NCBI RefSeq assembly: GCF_049856175.1
Contig: NZ_JBNDNA010000002.1
Coordinates: 124,001 to 188,000 of the forward strand
DNA from: JB111 sp049856175
GTDB taxonomy: Bacteria > Actinomycetota > Actinomycetes > Actinomycetales > Actinomycetaceae
DNA: 64,000 bases
Direction of reading: 5' to 3'
Part shown: piece after piece, positions 18,653 through 27,303 of the stretch
Position numbering within the stretch: position 1 is the first letter of the stretch
Layout of the letters: every line of letters begins with the position of its first letter
Translations under genes and position numbers: made by a program
The notes under the pieces: generated by a model
The model's input: only the letters and a program-made list of their open reading frames with translations
The model's database searches: none
What the model was told of the DNA's origin: nothing

Positions 18653-21600
18653 ATGACGACGACGGCGGACCGCACCTTGGGCGCGGCGTACCCGGCCACG
18701 GCGGACCTCGTCGCCGCGCTCCGCGCCGCCGTCGACGGCGAGGTGAGCGACTCGGTGCGTCGCCGCGCCGAGTACTCCACCGACGCGTCGAACTACCGGG
18801 TCGTGCCCCAGGTCGTCGTCACCCCGCGCGACGTTGCGGACACGCTCGCCGCCCTCGACGTCGCGCGCACCGCCGGCGCGCCCGTCACCCTGCGCGGCGG
18901 CGGCACCTCGACGGCCGGGAACTCGGTCGGCCCGGGGGTCGTCCTCGACGTCTCCAGGCACCTCACCGCGATCGGCGAGATCGACCCGGAGGCACGGACC
19001 GCGGTCGTCGAGCCCGGGGTCGTCATGGCCGACCTCCAGCGGGCGGCGGCCCCGCACGGCCTGCGGTTCGGGCCCGACCCGTCGACCCAGAACCGCGCCA
19101 CTCTCGGCGGCATGATCGGCACCAACGCGTGCGGGCCGCACGCGCTGGCCTACGGGCGTACCGCCGACAACGTCCACTCGCTCGACGTCGTCGACGGTCT
19201 CGGTCGGCGGTTCACCGCGGGCGCCGGGCGGAACGCGCTCGACGTGGTCGACGGACTGTCTGCGCTGGTCACGCGTGGCCTTGCGCCGATCAGGTCCGAG
19301 CTCGGTCGGTTCGGCCGTCAGGTGTCCGGCTACTCCCTCGAGCACCTGCTGCCCGAGAACGGGCGCGACCTGGCGAAGATGCTCGTCGGCTCCGAGGGCA
19401 CGCTGGTGACGATGCTCGGCGGCACCGTGCGCCTGGTCCCCGTGGCCACGCGCCCGGTCCTCGTGGTCCTGGGCTACCCGGACATGATCGCCGCCGCCGA
19501 TGCCGTTCCTGCGCTCCTCGAGCACTATCCCCTCGCGGTCGAGGGGCTCGACGCGCGGCTCGTCGACGTGGTGCGGCGCGCCAAGGGGGCCGGCGCGGTG
19601 CCCGAGCTGCCGGCCGGGCAGGGCTGGCTCATGGTCGAGGTCGGTGCGGAGGAGCACGAGTCCGAGGCCGACGTCCTCGCCCGGGCGCGCGCGCTCGCCG
19701 CCGTCGGCGGGACCGACGCGGCGGTCGTCGTGCCGGCCGGCGCCGAGGCGGACGCGCTGTGGCGGATCCGGGCCGACGGCGCGGGGCTGGGCGGGCGCAC
19801 CCCCGCGGGCATGCCGGCGTGGCCCGGCTGGGAGGACGCGGCGGTCCCGCCCGAGAACCTGGGCGCCTACCTGCGCGACTTCATGGGGATGCTCGACCGC
19901 CGCGGTCTGGACGGCCTGCTCTACGGGCACTTCGGCGACGGTTGCGTGCACGTGCGGGTCGACTTCCCCCTCGACGACGGGGAGCGCGGCGCGCGGGAGT
20001 TCGGCGAGACGGTGGCCGAGGCGGCGGACATCGCGGTGGCACACGGCGGTTCGCTGTCCGGCGAGCACGGCGACGGGCGCGCGCGCTCCGAGCTCCTCGA
20101 CCGCATGTACGGGCCCGAGGTCATGAGCCTGTTCGGGCAGGTCAAGAACCTGTTCGACCCGAGATCGTCGCTCAACCCCGGGGTGCTCGTCGACCCGGAC
20201 CCGGTGGCCGCGCACCTGCGCCGGCCGGCCGCGAAGCCCCTGCCGGTCGCCCCCGGCGGCGGGTTCGCGTTCAGCGAGGACGGTGGTGACGTCACGCGGG
20301 CCGCGCACCGGTGCACCGGCGTGGGCAAGTGCCGGGCGGACAGCTCGGCCTCCGGTGGGTTCATGTGCCCGAGCTACCTCGCCACCAAGGACGAGAAGGA
20401 CGTGACCCGGGGCCGGGCGCGCGTGCTGCAGGAGGTCACCAACGGCGAGCTCGTCGCGCGCTGGGACGACCCGGCGCTGCTCGACTCGCTCGATCTGTGC
20501 CTGTCCTGCAAGGCGTGCTCCGCGGACTGCCCCGCCGGCATGGACGTGGCACGGCTGAAGTCCGAGACGCTGCACCGCGCGTACCGGGGCAAGCTCCGGC
20601 CGCGCACGCACTACACGCTCGGCCGGCTGCCGGTGCTCGCGGGGCTGGTCACCGCGGTCCCCGGCCTCGCGCGCCTGACCAACGCAGTGCTGAGCGTCGG
20701 GGCGCTGCGCCGGCTCGCGTTCGCGGTCGCCGGCGTCGACACCACCCGCGCCATGCCGGGCTTCGCCACGCAGCGGCTGTCGACGTGGTGGCGGAAGCGC
20801 TCCGGCGGTCGCGCCGCCGTGCGGGCGGCGGCGACCGCGGCGCTCGCCGGAGGCGGGCACGGCGATCGGGGTGCGGGCCCCGGGGCGCCGGCTGACGTCG
20901 TCGGGACGGGGGAGGAGACCGCGGACATCGGCGCGGGGGCCTCCGCGGGCGTGTCCCTGCCCACCGACGCCCCGCACGGCTGGCCGAACCGCACGCTCGA
21001 GGCCGACGAACCGCACGCTCGACGAACGCGGGGCAAGGACGCGCCGCGGTACGTCGTGCTGTTCGCCGACACCTTCTCCGAGACGCTCGACGGCGACGGC
21101 GCCAAGGCCGTCGCCGAGCTGCTCGAGACCGCCGGCTACACCGTGGTCCTGCCCGACCAGGCGGTGTGCTGCGGCCTGACCTGGATCTCGACCGGGCAGC
21201 TCGACGGCGCCCGCGCCCGCATGCGCAACCTCCTCGACGTCCTGGCGCCCTTCGCGGCCAACGGCATCCCGGTGGTCGGTGTCGAGCCGTCGTGCACGGC
21301 CGCGCTGCGCGACGACATGCCCGAGCTCCTGCCCGAGGACCCGCGCGCCCGCATGCTGGCCGACGGGACCCACACGCTCGCCGAGCTGCTCGGGTCGCCG
21401 GCCCCGCTCGGGCCCGGGGACCGGTGGAGCGCGCCCGACCTCACGGGCGTCGAGGTCGTCGCTCAGCCCCACTGCCACCACCACTCCGTCATGGGCTGGG
21501 ACACCGACCGCGCGCTCCTGGCGTCGACCGGTGCCAGCGTGACCACCCTCGCCGGCTGCTGCGGCCTGGCCGGGAACTTCGGGATGGAGAAGGGGCACGC

Positions 21601-21772
21601 CGAGGTCAGCGCCGCCGTCGCGGAGAACGCGCTGCTGCCCGCGCTGCGCGACCACCCCGGTGCGACCTTCCTCGCCGACGGCTTCTCGTGCCGCACCCAG
21701 GCCGACCAGCTCGCCGGCCGCGGGGGAGTGCACCTCGCCGAGCTCCTGCTCGGGCGGGGAGTCAGAGGATGA
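18653..21772 (+). CDS. Large FAD/Fe-S oxidoreductase (D-lactate or D-2-hydroxyacid dehydrogenase type)
   Basis: This 1039-residue fusion has an FAD-binding PCMH domain (residues ~20-260, with GGGTSTAGNS and GTNACGPHALAYGRTADN). An FAD-oxidase C-terminal domain follows (to ~540, with YGHFGDGCVHVR and SGEHGDGRAR). Next is a two-cluster 4Fe-4S module (CTGVGKC near 554 and CLSCKACSADCPAG near 616). The last part is a GlpC-like half with two cysteine-rich CCG motifs (VCCGLTW near 839 and GCCGLAGNFG near 968). This architecture oxidises a D-2-hydroxyacid and passes electrons to a membrane quinone or other acceptor. A hydrophobic stretch around 665-710 could mediate membrane association. A Gly/Ala-rich linker lies near 725-790. 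GACACT ends 6 nt before the ATG. Confidence 0.88.
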   Translation: MTTTADRTLGAAYPATADLVAALRAAVDGEVSDSVRRRAEYSTDASNYRVVPQVVVTPRDVADTLAALDVARTAGAPVTLRGGGTSTAGNSVGPGVVLDVSRHLTAIGEIDPEARTAVVEPGVVMADLQRAAAPHGLRFGPDPSTQNRATLGGMIGTNACGPHALAYGRTADNVHSLDVVDGLGRRFTAGAGRNALDVVDGLSALVTRGLAPIRSELGRFGRQVSGYSLEHLLPENGRDLAKMLVGSEGTLVTMLGGTVRLVPVATRPVLVVLGYPDMIAAADAVPALLEHYPLAVEGLDARLVDVVRRAKGAGAVPELPAGQGWLMVEVGAEEHESEADVLARARALAAVGGTDAAVVVPAGAEADALWRIRADGAGLGGRTPAGMPAWPGWEDAAVPPENLGAYLRDFMGMLDRRGLDGLLYGHFGDGCVHVRVDFPLDDGERGAREFGETVAEAADIAVAHGGSLSGEHGDGRARSELLDRMYGPEVMSLFGQVKNLFDPRSSLNPGVLVDPDPVAAHLRRPAAKPLPVAPGGGFAFSEDGGDVTRAAHRCTGVGKCRADSSASGGFMCPSYLATKDEKDVTRGRARVLQEVTNGELVARWDDPALLDSLDLCLSCKACSADCPAGMDVARLKSETLHRAYRGKLRPRTHYTLGRLPVLAGLVTAVPGLARLTNAVLSVGALRRLAFAVAGVDTTRAMPGFATQRLSTWWRKRSGGRAAVRAAATAALAGGGHGDRGAGPGAPADVVGTGEETADIGAGASAGVSLPTDAPHGWPNRTLEADEPHARRTRGKDAPRYVVLFADTFSETLDGDGAKAVAELLETAGYTVVLPDQAVCCGLTWISTGQLDGARARMRNLLDVLAPFAANGIPVVGVEPSCTAALRDDMPELLPEDPRARMLADGTHTLAELLGSPAPLGPGDRWSAPDLTGVEVVAQPHCHHHSVMGWDTDRALLASTGASVTTLAGCCGLAGNFGMEKGHAEVSAAVAENALLPALRDHPGATFLADGFSCRTQADQLAGRGGVHLAELLLGRGVRG

Positions 21773-21776
21773 GCCG

Positions 21777-22211
21777 TCAGCGCTGGACGGGGCTCGCCGG
21801 TGCCGGGAGGTCGTCGGGGTAGACGATGTCGATCTCCGAGATCGTCGTCGGGAAGTCCTTACGGTTGTTGGTGAGGAAGCGGTCCGCCCCTGCTGCCACG
21901 GCGGTCGCCAGGTGGGTGGCATCGGCGGCGCGCAGTCCGTGGCGAGCCGCCAGCGCCACCGAGAGCCGTGCCACCGGAGCGTCGACGGGAAGTAGCTGGA
22001 GCCGGCTGAGAAGGCTGATCAGTGACGCGCACTCGGCGGACCGCGGATCGGTGCGCATCGGCTTGGACAGGACCTCAGGCAGCAGGAGCAGCGACCCGAC
22101 GCCGGTCGGAGCAGCGCCGGCATCCGCGAACAGGTGGGCGACTCGTGCGCCGAGAGCATGGCCCTCGGTGGCCGCGTAGATCAGCACGTCCGCGTCGAAG
22201 GCGCTCAGCAC
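21777..22211 (-). CDS. PIN-domain toxin (VapC-like)
   Basis: This 144-residue PIN ribonuclease-type protein contains SAFDADVLIYAATEG with the first acidic site near residue 8. A central glutamate (LLPEVLSKP), AADATHLATAV and the terminal TNNRKDF complete the acidic active-site pattern. PIN toxins cleave RNA, often tRNA or rRNA. A GTG at 22211 is the likely start, only 2 nt after the antitoxin stop, so translation is coupled. The convergent dehydrogenase ends 4 bp away. Base composition is slightly less GC-rich than the neighbours, in line with a mobile toxin-antitoxin module. Its RNA target is not predictable here. Confidence 0.82.
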   Translation of the reverse strand: MLSAFDADVLIYAATEGHALGARVAHLFADAGAAPTGVGSLLLLPEVLSKPMRTDPRSAECASLISLLSRLQLLPVDAPVARLSVALAARHGLRAADATHLATAVAAGADRFLTNNRKDFPTTISEIDIVYPDDLPAPASPVQR

Positions 22212-22213
22212 GG

Positions 22214-22501
22214 TCAGCGCGCGGTCCGGTCGGCACGGATCGAGTCGACCAGCTCCTCCGCCCTCGAGCGGCTGACCGCGGGCGGCTGCAGTGGTGCGTC
22301 CTTGGCCAGGTCGAGCAGTTCGCCGATCTGGTCCGCCTGGTCCCACGCCTCAGGTGCCCTGCGGGCTCGGATCGCCTCGGGGCTCACGAGTACCGCGACG
22401 ACGTGCCCGTGTCGGGTGATGGCGATCTCCTCGCCCGCTGCGACACGATCGAGCTGAGCGGGCAGGGTCTGCCGGGCAGCGCTGGCGCTGATCGTCTCCA
22501 T
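22214..22501 (-). CDS. Phd/YefM-type antitoxin
   Basis: This 95-residue protein opens METISASAARQTLPAQLDRVAAGEEIAITRHGHVVAVLVSP, split here as METISASAARQTLPAQ, GEEIAITRHGHVVAVL and LVSPEAI. This is the classic Phd/YefM DNA-binding N-terminus. The C-terminal acidic helix should wrap the PIN toxin. The ATG at 22501 is chosen over one at 22516 because TACATT on this strand ends 6 nt before it, giving a leaderless message. The three-GTAC operator then lies exactly over the promoter. The antitoxin probably represses its own operon with the toxin as co-repressor, as is usual for these modules. Confidence 0.82.
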   Translation of the reverse strand: METISASAARQTLPAQLDRVAAGEEIAITRHGHVVAVLVSPEAIRARRAPEAWDQADQIGELLDLAKDAPLQPPAVSRSRAEELVDSIRADRTAR

Positions 22502-22507
22502 GTGGAG

Positions 22508-22536
22508 AATGTACATGAGTGTACAGAAACGTACGC
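22508..22536 (-). promoter_or_regulatory. Promoter/operator of the toxin-antitoxin operon with three phased GTAC sites
   Basis: The -10 TACATT (reverse strand, 22508-22513) lies 6 nt before the antitoxin ATG. GTAC occurs at 22511, 22521 and 22531, exactly 10 bp apart and therefore on one face of the helix. The sites cover the -10, the spacer and the -35. Two are within the palindrome TGTACA. This is a good candidate autoregulatory operator. Confidence 0.65.
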
Positions 22537-22561
22537 AGTGGCGCTGCCGCCGTCCGACGCC

Positions 22562-23803
22562 TCAGCGCAGCACGTAGGCCCGCACCCAGCGACCCAGCTC
22601 GTCGTAGACGTTCCTGCGCACCTTCGGCGCGGAGAGCATGACGTCGTGGATCGCACCGTCGAACGCCGCGAGCGTGACGTGCGGCCCGAGGCGCAGCGCC
22701 GCCGAGCGGATCGCGGCCACGTCGAGCACGGTGTCGACGAAGCGCAGGTCGGGAGACCACCTGACGGCCTGCGCGGACCGGGCAGAGGTGAGGACGAGGA
22801 CCGGGCACGAGATGTCGAGGCCGCCGGCGACCTGCCGCTGCCCGGTGAGGATAGCCGCGAGCCACCCGAAGCGCACGGGCCCGGCCGGAGCCATGCGCCA
22901 TCGTCGGTCCGGCTTCCACCCGGTCCAGAAGCGGTCCTCGGCCTCGTCCGACGGCACCACCTCGTCGTCCCCCTCGGCCACCCCGTCGAGCGTGCGCTGG
23001 TAGAGGTCGACGGGACTGACGCGGACGACAGTCTTCGGTGACGTGCGGGCGATGCGCTCGATCACGGGGGTCGTCGCCGCGCCGACGAACCCCGGCATAC
23101 CCGCGCTGATGAACGGCGAGTTGAGGACGAGCCCCCGGAGCGCGCCAGGGTGCCGGTGCGCCCACAGGGCGGCGGTCAGCCCGCCCGTCGAGTGGCCACC
23201 GAGCACGAGGTCCGTGCCCAGGCCGAGCTCGTCGAAGATGACGTCCCGGGCGGCGTGGAGGTCGTCGTCGTAGACGGAGAGCGAGTCCACGTACCCGCGG
23301 GACTGGTGGGGGCGCAGGCTGCGCCCGTACTTGCGCAGGTCGAGCCCGTAGAAGGCCCCGCCGAGCGCAGCGACGCGGCGGGCGAGCCCGACATTGTGGA
23401 CGTAGTCGTTCCAGCCGTGCAGGTAGAGCATCGCCCAGGTCGCGGTGGCGGGTGTGCCGGGCAGCGCGTCCGGGTCCTCGGCCGGGCGGTAGGCGACGAG
23501 CGTCGCGACGACCTGCCCCTCCTCGTCGGCGGGCAGGGGGAGGGTGCGGGCGTGGAAGCCGGCCCCGAGCAGGTCGGGGACCCACTCGCCGGGCGGGGAC
23601 GGGTCGTCGAGCGGCGGCAGGTCGGCCTCGAGCAGGTAGCTGCGGGCGGCGGGACCGACCCCGGTGCGGACCTTGCGGCCCGAGGCGTCGGGGGCGGCGT
23701 CCTCCTCGACGGCCGTGTTGGCGGTCGAGTGGGTGTCGGCCCGGTCCGGGTCCTCCGACGCGCGGCTGCCGGACGGGTCGCGTCCGAGTCGGAAGAAGTC
23801 CAC
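22562..23803 (-). CDS. Alpha/beta hydrolase (monoglyceride-lipase-like)
   Basis: This ~413-residue serine hydrolase has the nucleophile elbow GGHSTGG, the HG oxyanion motif in MLYLHGWNDYVHN, LDLRKYGRS after strand 4 and a C-terminal histidine in GAIHDVMLS. The pattern resembles Hydrolase_4 (lysophospholipase/monoacylglycerol lipase) enzymes acting on acylglycerols or similar esters. The N-terminus is an acidic, disordered-looking leader. The GTG at 23803 is favoured because CACCAT ends 6 nt before it; an ATG at 23827 would add 8 residues. It lies between the toxin-antitoxin pair and metX and has no obvious functional partner. Confidence 0.8.
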   Translation of the reverse strand: MDFFRLGRDPSGSRASEDPDRADTHSTANTAVEEDAAPDASGRKVRTGVGPAARSYLLEADLPPLDDPSPPGEWVPDLLGAGFHARTLPLPADEEGQVVATLVAYRPAEDPDALPGTPATATWAMLYLHGWNDYVHNVGLARRVAALGGAFYGLDLRKYGRSLRPHQSRGYVDSLSVYDDDLHAARDVIFDELGLGTDLVLGGHSTGGLTAALWAHRHPGALRGLVLNSPFISAGMPGFVGAATTPVIERIARTSPKTVVRVSPVDLYQRTLDGVAEGDDEVVPSDEAEDRFWTGWKPDRRWRMAPAGPVRFGWLAAILTGQRQVAGGLDISCPVLVLTSARSAQAVRWSPDLRFVDTVLDVAAIRSAALRLGPHVTLAAFDGAIHDVMLSAPKVRRNVYDELGRWVRAYVLR

Positions 23804-23867
23804 CCGCCCATGGTGGCACCGGCACACGGGGCGGCGCGCCCCGGGGCGGCCGCTCCGCCCGGTCGGC

Positions 23868-25052
23868 TCAGTGGAAGGAGTCGACCCGGTCGGACAGGAA
23901 TCGCGAGAGCGCCGCCCCCACCTGCGCGGACTCCACGAGGAAGCCGTCGTGCCCGTAGGGCGAGTCGATCTCGACGTAGTCGGACGGCCCAGCCACCCCG
24001 TCCGCGATCCGCCGCGCGTCGGCCGGGTCGAACAGACGGTCGGAGCTCACGGCGACGGCGAGGGTCCGCGACGTCACGCCGGCCAGCGCCTCGGCGACGC
24101 CGCCGCGGTCACGCCCGATGTCGTGGGTGAGCATCGTCCGGCTCAGGGCCACGTAGCTGCCGGCGTCGAACCGCGCGGCGAGCTTGCCCGCGTGGTGGTC
24201 GAGGTAGGACTGGACGGCGAACCGTCCGCCGTCGAGCGGCTCCTCCGCGCCCTGCGGGAGGCGTCCGAACCGCTCGTCCAGCTCGAACGCCGAGCGGTAG
24301 GTCGTGTGGGCGATCTGGCGGGCCAGGCCGAGGCCGCGGGCGGGCCCCTCGCCGTCGGGCGCGTCGTAGTAGTCGCCGCCGCGCCAGCCCGGGTCGAGCT
24401 CGATCGCGCCGATCTGGCTGTGCGCCCAGGCGATCTGGTCGGCGGACGTGCGCGCGTTGGACGCCACCACGGCCACCCGCTCCACGCGGTCCGGGGCCGT
24501 CACCGCCCACTCGATCGCGCGCTGCCCGCCGACCGAGCCGCCGACCACGAGCGCGAACGAGCTGATGCCCAGGGCGTCGGCGAGCCGCAGCTCCGCGGCG
24601 ACCTGGTCACGGACGGTGAGGATGGGGAAGCGGGCGCCCCACGGCATCCCGTTCGGGGACGTCGACGACGGTCCGGTCGAGCCCTGACAGCCGCCCAGGA
24701 CGTTGGGGACGAGCACGAAGTAGCGGTCGGTGTCGATCGCCAGGCCAGGGCCGACGATCTCGGACCACCAGCCGGGGCCGGCCGGGTCGTCGCCCGGGTG
24801 CGTCGAGGTGACGTGCGTGTCGCCGGTGAGGGCGTGGAGCACGAGGACGGCGTTGGACCGGTCCTCGTTCAGCTCGCCGAACGTCTCGTAGGCCATCGTC
24901 GCGTGCGGGAGCCGGCCGCCGACCTCGAGGCGCAGGGCCCCGATCGGCGTCTGCCTGCGGTCACCCAGGTCCTGGCCGGCCAGCCACCCGCCGGAGACGG
25001 GGAGCGTGCGCGGCACGGAGCTGCGACCGGGACGGCGGCCGGCGCCCGCCAC
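23868..25052 (-). CDS. metX: Homoserine O-acetyltransferase
   Basis: This 394-residue alpha/beta-fold enzyme transfers an acetyl group from acetyl-CoA to homoserine, the first dedicated step of methionine synthesis by direct sulfhydrylation. Diagnostic features are LVLHALTGDTHV, NVLGGCQGSTGPSS, the nucleophile elbow GGSVGGQ with Ser173, and the C-terminal DSPYGHDGFLVE with the catalytic His. The usual Met after the nucleophile Ser is Val here, a conservative change. The GTG start lies 1 nt after the metY stop, so metY and metX are expressed together with metY first. The order and spacing fit a methionine operon. Confidence 0.94.
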   Translation of the reverse strand: MAGAGRRPGRSSVPRTLPVSGGWLAGQDLGDRRQTPIGALRLEVGGRLPHATMAYETFGELNEDRSNAVLVLHALTGDTHVTSTHPGDDPAGPGWWSEIVGPGLAIDTDRYFVLVPNVLGGCQGSTGPSSTSPNGMPWGARFPILTVRDQVAAELRLADALGISSFALVVGGSVGGQRAIEWAVTAPDRVERVAVVASNARTSADQIAWAHSQIGAIELDPGWRGGDYYDAPDGEGPARGLGLARQIAHTTYRSAFELDERFGRLPQGAEEPLDGGRFAVQSYLDHHAGKLAARFDAGSYVALSRTMLTHDIGRDRGGVAEALAGVTSRTLAVAVSSDRLFDPADARRIADGVAGPSDYVEIDSPYGHDGFLVESAQVGAALSRFLSDRVDSFH

Positions 25053-25053
25053 G

Positions 25054-26379
25054 TCAGGCGCCTTCCGTGCCGGCGACCGTCGCGGCCGCCGCGAAGCCGA
25101 GCTCGAGGTCGGCGATGATGTCGTCGATGTCCTCCAGGCCCACGGCGAGGCGCACGAGCGTCGGCGAGGCCCCGGCGGCGGCGAGCTCGTCGTCGGTCAG
25201 CTGGGAGTGCGTGGTCGACGCCGGGTGGATGACGAGCGAGCGTACGTCGCCGATGTTGGCGACGTTGGAGTGCAGCTTCAGCGCGTCGACGAACGCGATG
25301 CCGGCCTCCTTGCCGCCGCTCGCGAGCTCGAACGCGAGCACCGCGCCCGGGCCCTTGGGCGTGTACTTCTGGGCGCGCTCGTACCACGGCGAGCTCGGCA
25401 GCCCCGCCCAGGCCACGCGCGCGACGTCGGCCCGCGCCTCGAGGAACTCCGCCACCTTCCGCGTGTTCTCCACGTGGCGCTCGACGCGCAGGGAGAGGGT
25501 CTCGATGCCCTGGCCGATGAGGAACGCGTTGAACGGCGAGACCGCGGGACCGGTGTCGCGCAGGAGCTGGGTGCGCGCCTTGAGCGCGAGGGCCGGCGCA
25601 CCGAGGTCGGCGAACACCAGGCCGTTGTAGGAGGGGTCGGGGCTGTTGAACCCGGGGAAGCGCTCGGGGTATCGCGACCAGTCGAACGTGCCGCCGTCGA
25701 CGATGGCGCCGGCGACGGTCGTCCCGTGGCCGCCGAGGTACTTGGTCGCGGAGTGCACGACGATGTCCGCGCCGTGCTCGATCGGCCGCAGCAGGTAGGG
25801 CGTGGCGATGGTGTTGTCGACGATGAGCGGCACGCCGATGTCGTGCGCGACGGCCGCGACGGCCTCGATGTCGAGGACGTCGCCCTTGGGGTTGGGGATC
25901 GACTCGCCGAAGAACAGCTTGGTGTTCTCCTGGGTGGCGGCCCGCCAGGACTCGGCGTCGTCGGGGTCCTCGACGAAGGTCGTGGTCACGCCGAACTTGG
26001 GCAGCGTGTGCCGCAGGAGGTTGTAGGTCCCGCCGTACAGCGACGGGGAGGCGACCAGGTGGTCGCCCGCCTCGGCGATCGAGAGGATCGCGAGGGTCTC
26101 GGCCGCCTGCCCGGACGCGAGGAGCAGGCCGGCGACGCCGCCCTCGAGGTCCGCGATCCGGTTCTCGACGACCTCCTGCGTGGGGTTCGTGATGCGCGTG
26201 TAGATCGGCCCCGGGTCGGCGAGCGCGAACCGTGCCGCCGCGTGGTCCGCCGAGTCGAAGACGAACGAGGTCGTCTGGTAGATGGGCAGCGCGCGGGCGC
26301 CGGTCGCCGGGTCGGGCACCTGGCCGGCGTGGATCTGCCGCGTGGTGAAGCCCTGGGCGGGGGTCGGCGTGTCGGTCAT
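25054..26379 (-). CDS. metY: O-acetylhomoserine sulfhydrylase (aminocarboxypropyltransferase)
   Basis: This 441-residue PLP enzyme of the Cys/Met metabolism family makes homocysteine from O-acetylhomoserine and sulfide. It has TRQIHAGQ, YTRITNPTQ, the SLYGGTYNLL block, and the PLP Schiff-base Lys213 in SATKYLGGHGT. The C-terminal SLVIHPASTTHSQL motif is typical of this enzyme. The start ATG at 26379 is preceded by GAGGAG. It leads the metY-metX operon. The 119-bp upstream region was read for a SAM-type riboswitch and none was recognised, so the control of this operon is unknown. Confidence 0.95.
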   Translation of the reverse strand: MTDTPTPAQGFTTRQIHAGQVPDPATGARALPIYQTTSFVFDSADHAAARFALADPGPIYTRITNPTQEVVENRIADLEGGVAGLLLASGQAAETLAILSIAEAGDHLVASPSLYGGTYNLLRHTLPKFGVTTTFVEDPDDAESWRAATQENTKLFFGESIPNPKGDVLDIEAVAAVAHDIGVPLIVDNTIATPYLLRPIEHGADIVVHSATKYLGGHGTTVAGAIVDGGTFDWSRYPERFPGFNSPDPSYNGLVFADLGAPALALKARTQLLRDTGPAVSPFNAFLIGQGIETLSLRVERHVENTRKVAEFLEARADVARVAWAGLPSSPWYERAQKYTPKGPGAVLAFELASGGKEAGIAFVDALKLHSNVANIGDVRSLVIHPASTTHSQLTDDELAAAGASPTLVRLAVGLEDIDDIIADLELGFAAAATVAGTEGA

Positions 26380-26498
26380 GTCGCTCCTCGGGAGTGGCGT
26401 GGCGTGCGTTCGCGGGGGTCCGGTACGGGGTCGAACGTACGACGGCGCCGCAGCCCCGCGCACGGGAGCCACGGCGCCGTCTCAGGAGGTGGACGCCC

Positions 26499-27137
26499 TC
26501 AGTCCTGCGGCTCGACGGGGATCGAGCGGGCGTCGCCGGGGCCGATCGGGCTGGCGTGGCCGCGGTCGCCGTCGAGGTCCGGTTCGCCGCCGGGACCGGG
26601 CTGGCTCGAGGAACCGCCGTGGCGGTGGTGGCCGGCGCCGCCGTGCTCGTAGTAGCCGGTCTCGATCGCGCGCTGGTAGGACGCGCGGATCTCCTTCTCC
26701 GTGTCCTCGCGCCCCACCCAGTGGGCACCCTCCACGGACTTGCCGGGCTCGAGGTCCTTGTAGACCTCGAAGAAGTGCTGGATCTCCAGGCGGTGGAACT
26801 CCGAGACGTCCTCGATCTCCGTGCGCCACGACTGCCGCTGGTCGCTGGCGGGGACGGCGATGACCTTGTCGTCGCCGCCGGCCTCGTCCCGCATGCGGAA
26901 CATGCCCAGGGCGCGGGCGCGGATCAGGCACCCGGGGAACGTCGGCTCCTCCAGCAGGACGAGCACGTCCAGCGGATCGCCGTCCTCGCCGAGCGTGCCC
27001 TCGATGAACCCGTAGTCGTCCGGGTAGCGGGTCGAGGTGAACAGCATGCGGTCGAGCCGGATGCGGCCGGTCTCGTGGTCCACCTCGTACTTGTTGCGGT
27101 TCCCCTTGGGGATCTCGATGGTGACGTCGAACTCCAC
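26499..27137 (-). CDS. ppa: Inorganic pyrophosphatase with a His/Gly-rich C-terminal extension
   Basis: This 212-residue family I pyrophosphatase hydrolyses PPi to drive biosynthesis. The catalytic Asp cluster EDGDPLD is at residues 51-57, with EIPKGNRNKYE near the start, YPDDYGF, and the C-terminal HWVGRE and ASYQRAIETG helices. The catalytic part ends near residue 163, the usual length of the whole enzyme in relatives. About 49 extra residues follow, starting GGAGHHRHGGSSS. That tail looks flexible and could bind metal. The GTG start is supported by GAGGAA about 10 nt upstream. It is divergent from dacB. Confidence 0.93.
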   Translation of the reverse strand: MEFDVTIEIPKGNRNKYEVDHETGRIRLDRMLFTSTRYPDDYGFIEGTLGEDGDPLDVLVLLEEPTFPGCLIRARALGMFRMRDEAGGDDKVIAVPASDQRQSWRTEIEDVSEFHRLEIQHFFEVYKDLEPGKSVEGAHWVGREDTEKEIRASYQRAIETGYYEHGGAGHHRHGGSSSQPGPGGEPDLDGDRGHASPIGPGDARSIPVEPQD

Positions 27138-27303
27138 AGCAAGCACTTCCTCGGGTGTCGGGCCGCACGGGGCGGCGAAGATCCACGGTCGGCCCCCGCT
27201 CGGAGGACCCTGGCACCGCCTAGTGTGGCGTACGCGGCGCCCCCGGTGCGCCGACGTGCCGGGGGACGGCACCTATCGACGGGCACGGCGGCGGACGGAC
27301 GGC

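Noticed and set aside
26380..26498. SAM-type riboswitch upstream of metY
   Set aside because: The gap is only 119 bp. No recognisable SAM-binding core or conserved helices could be traced by eye; a covariance-model search would settle it.
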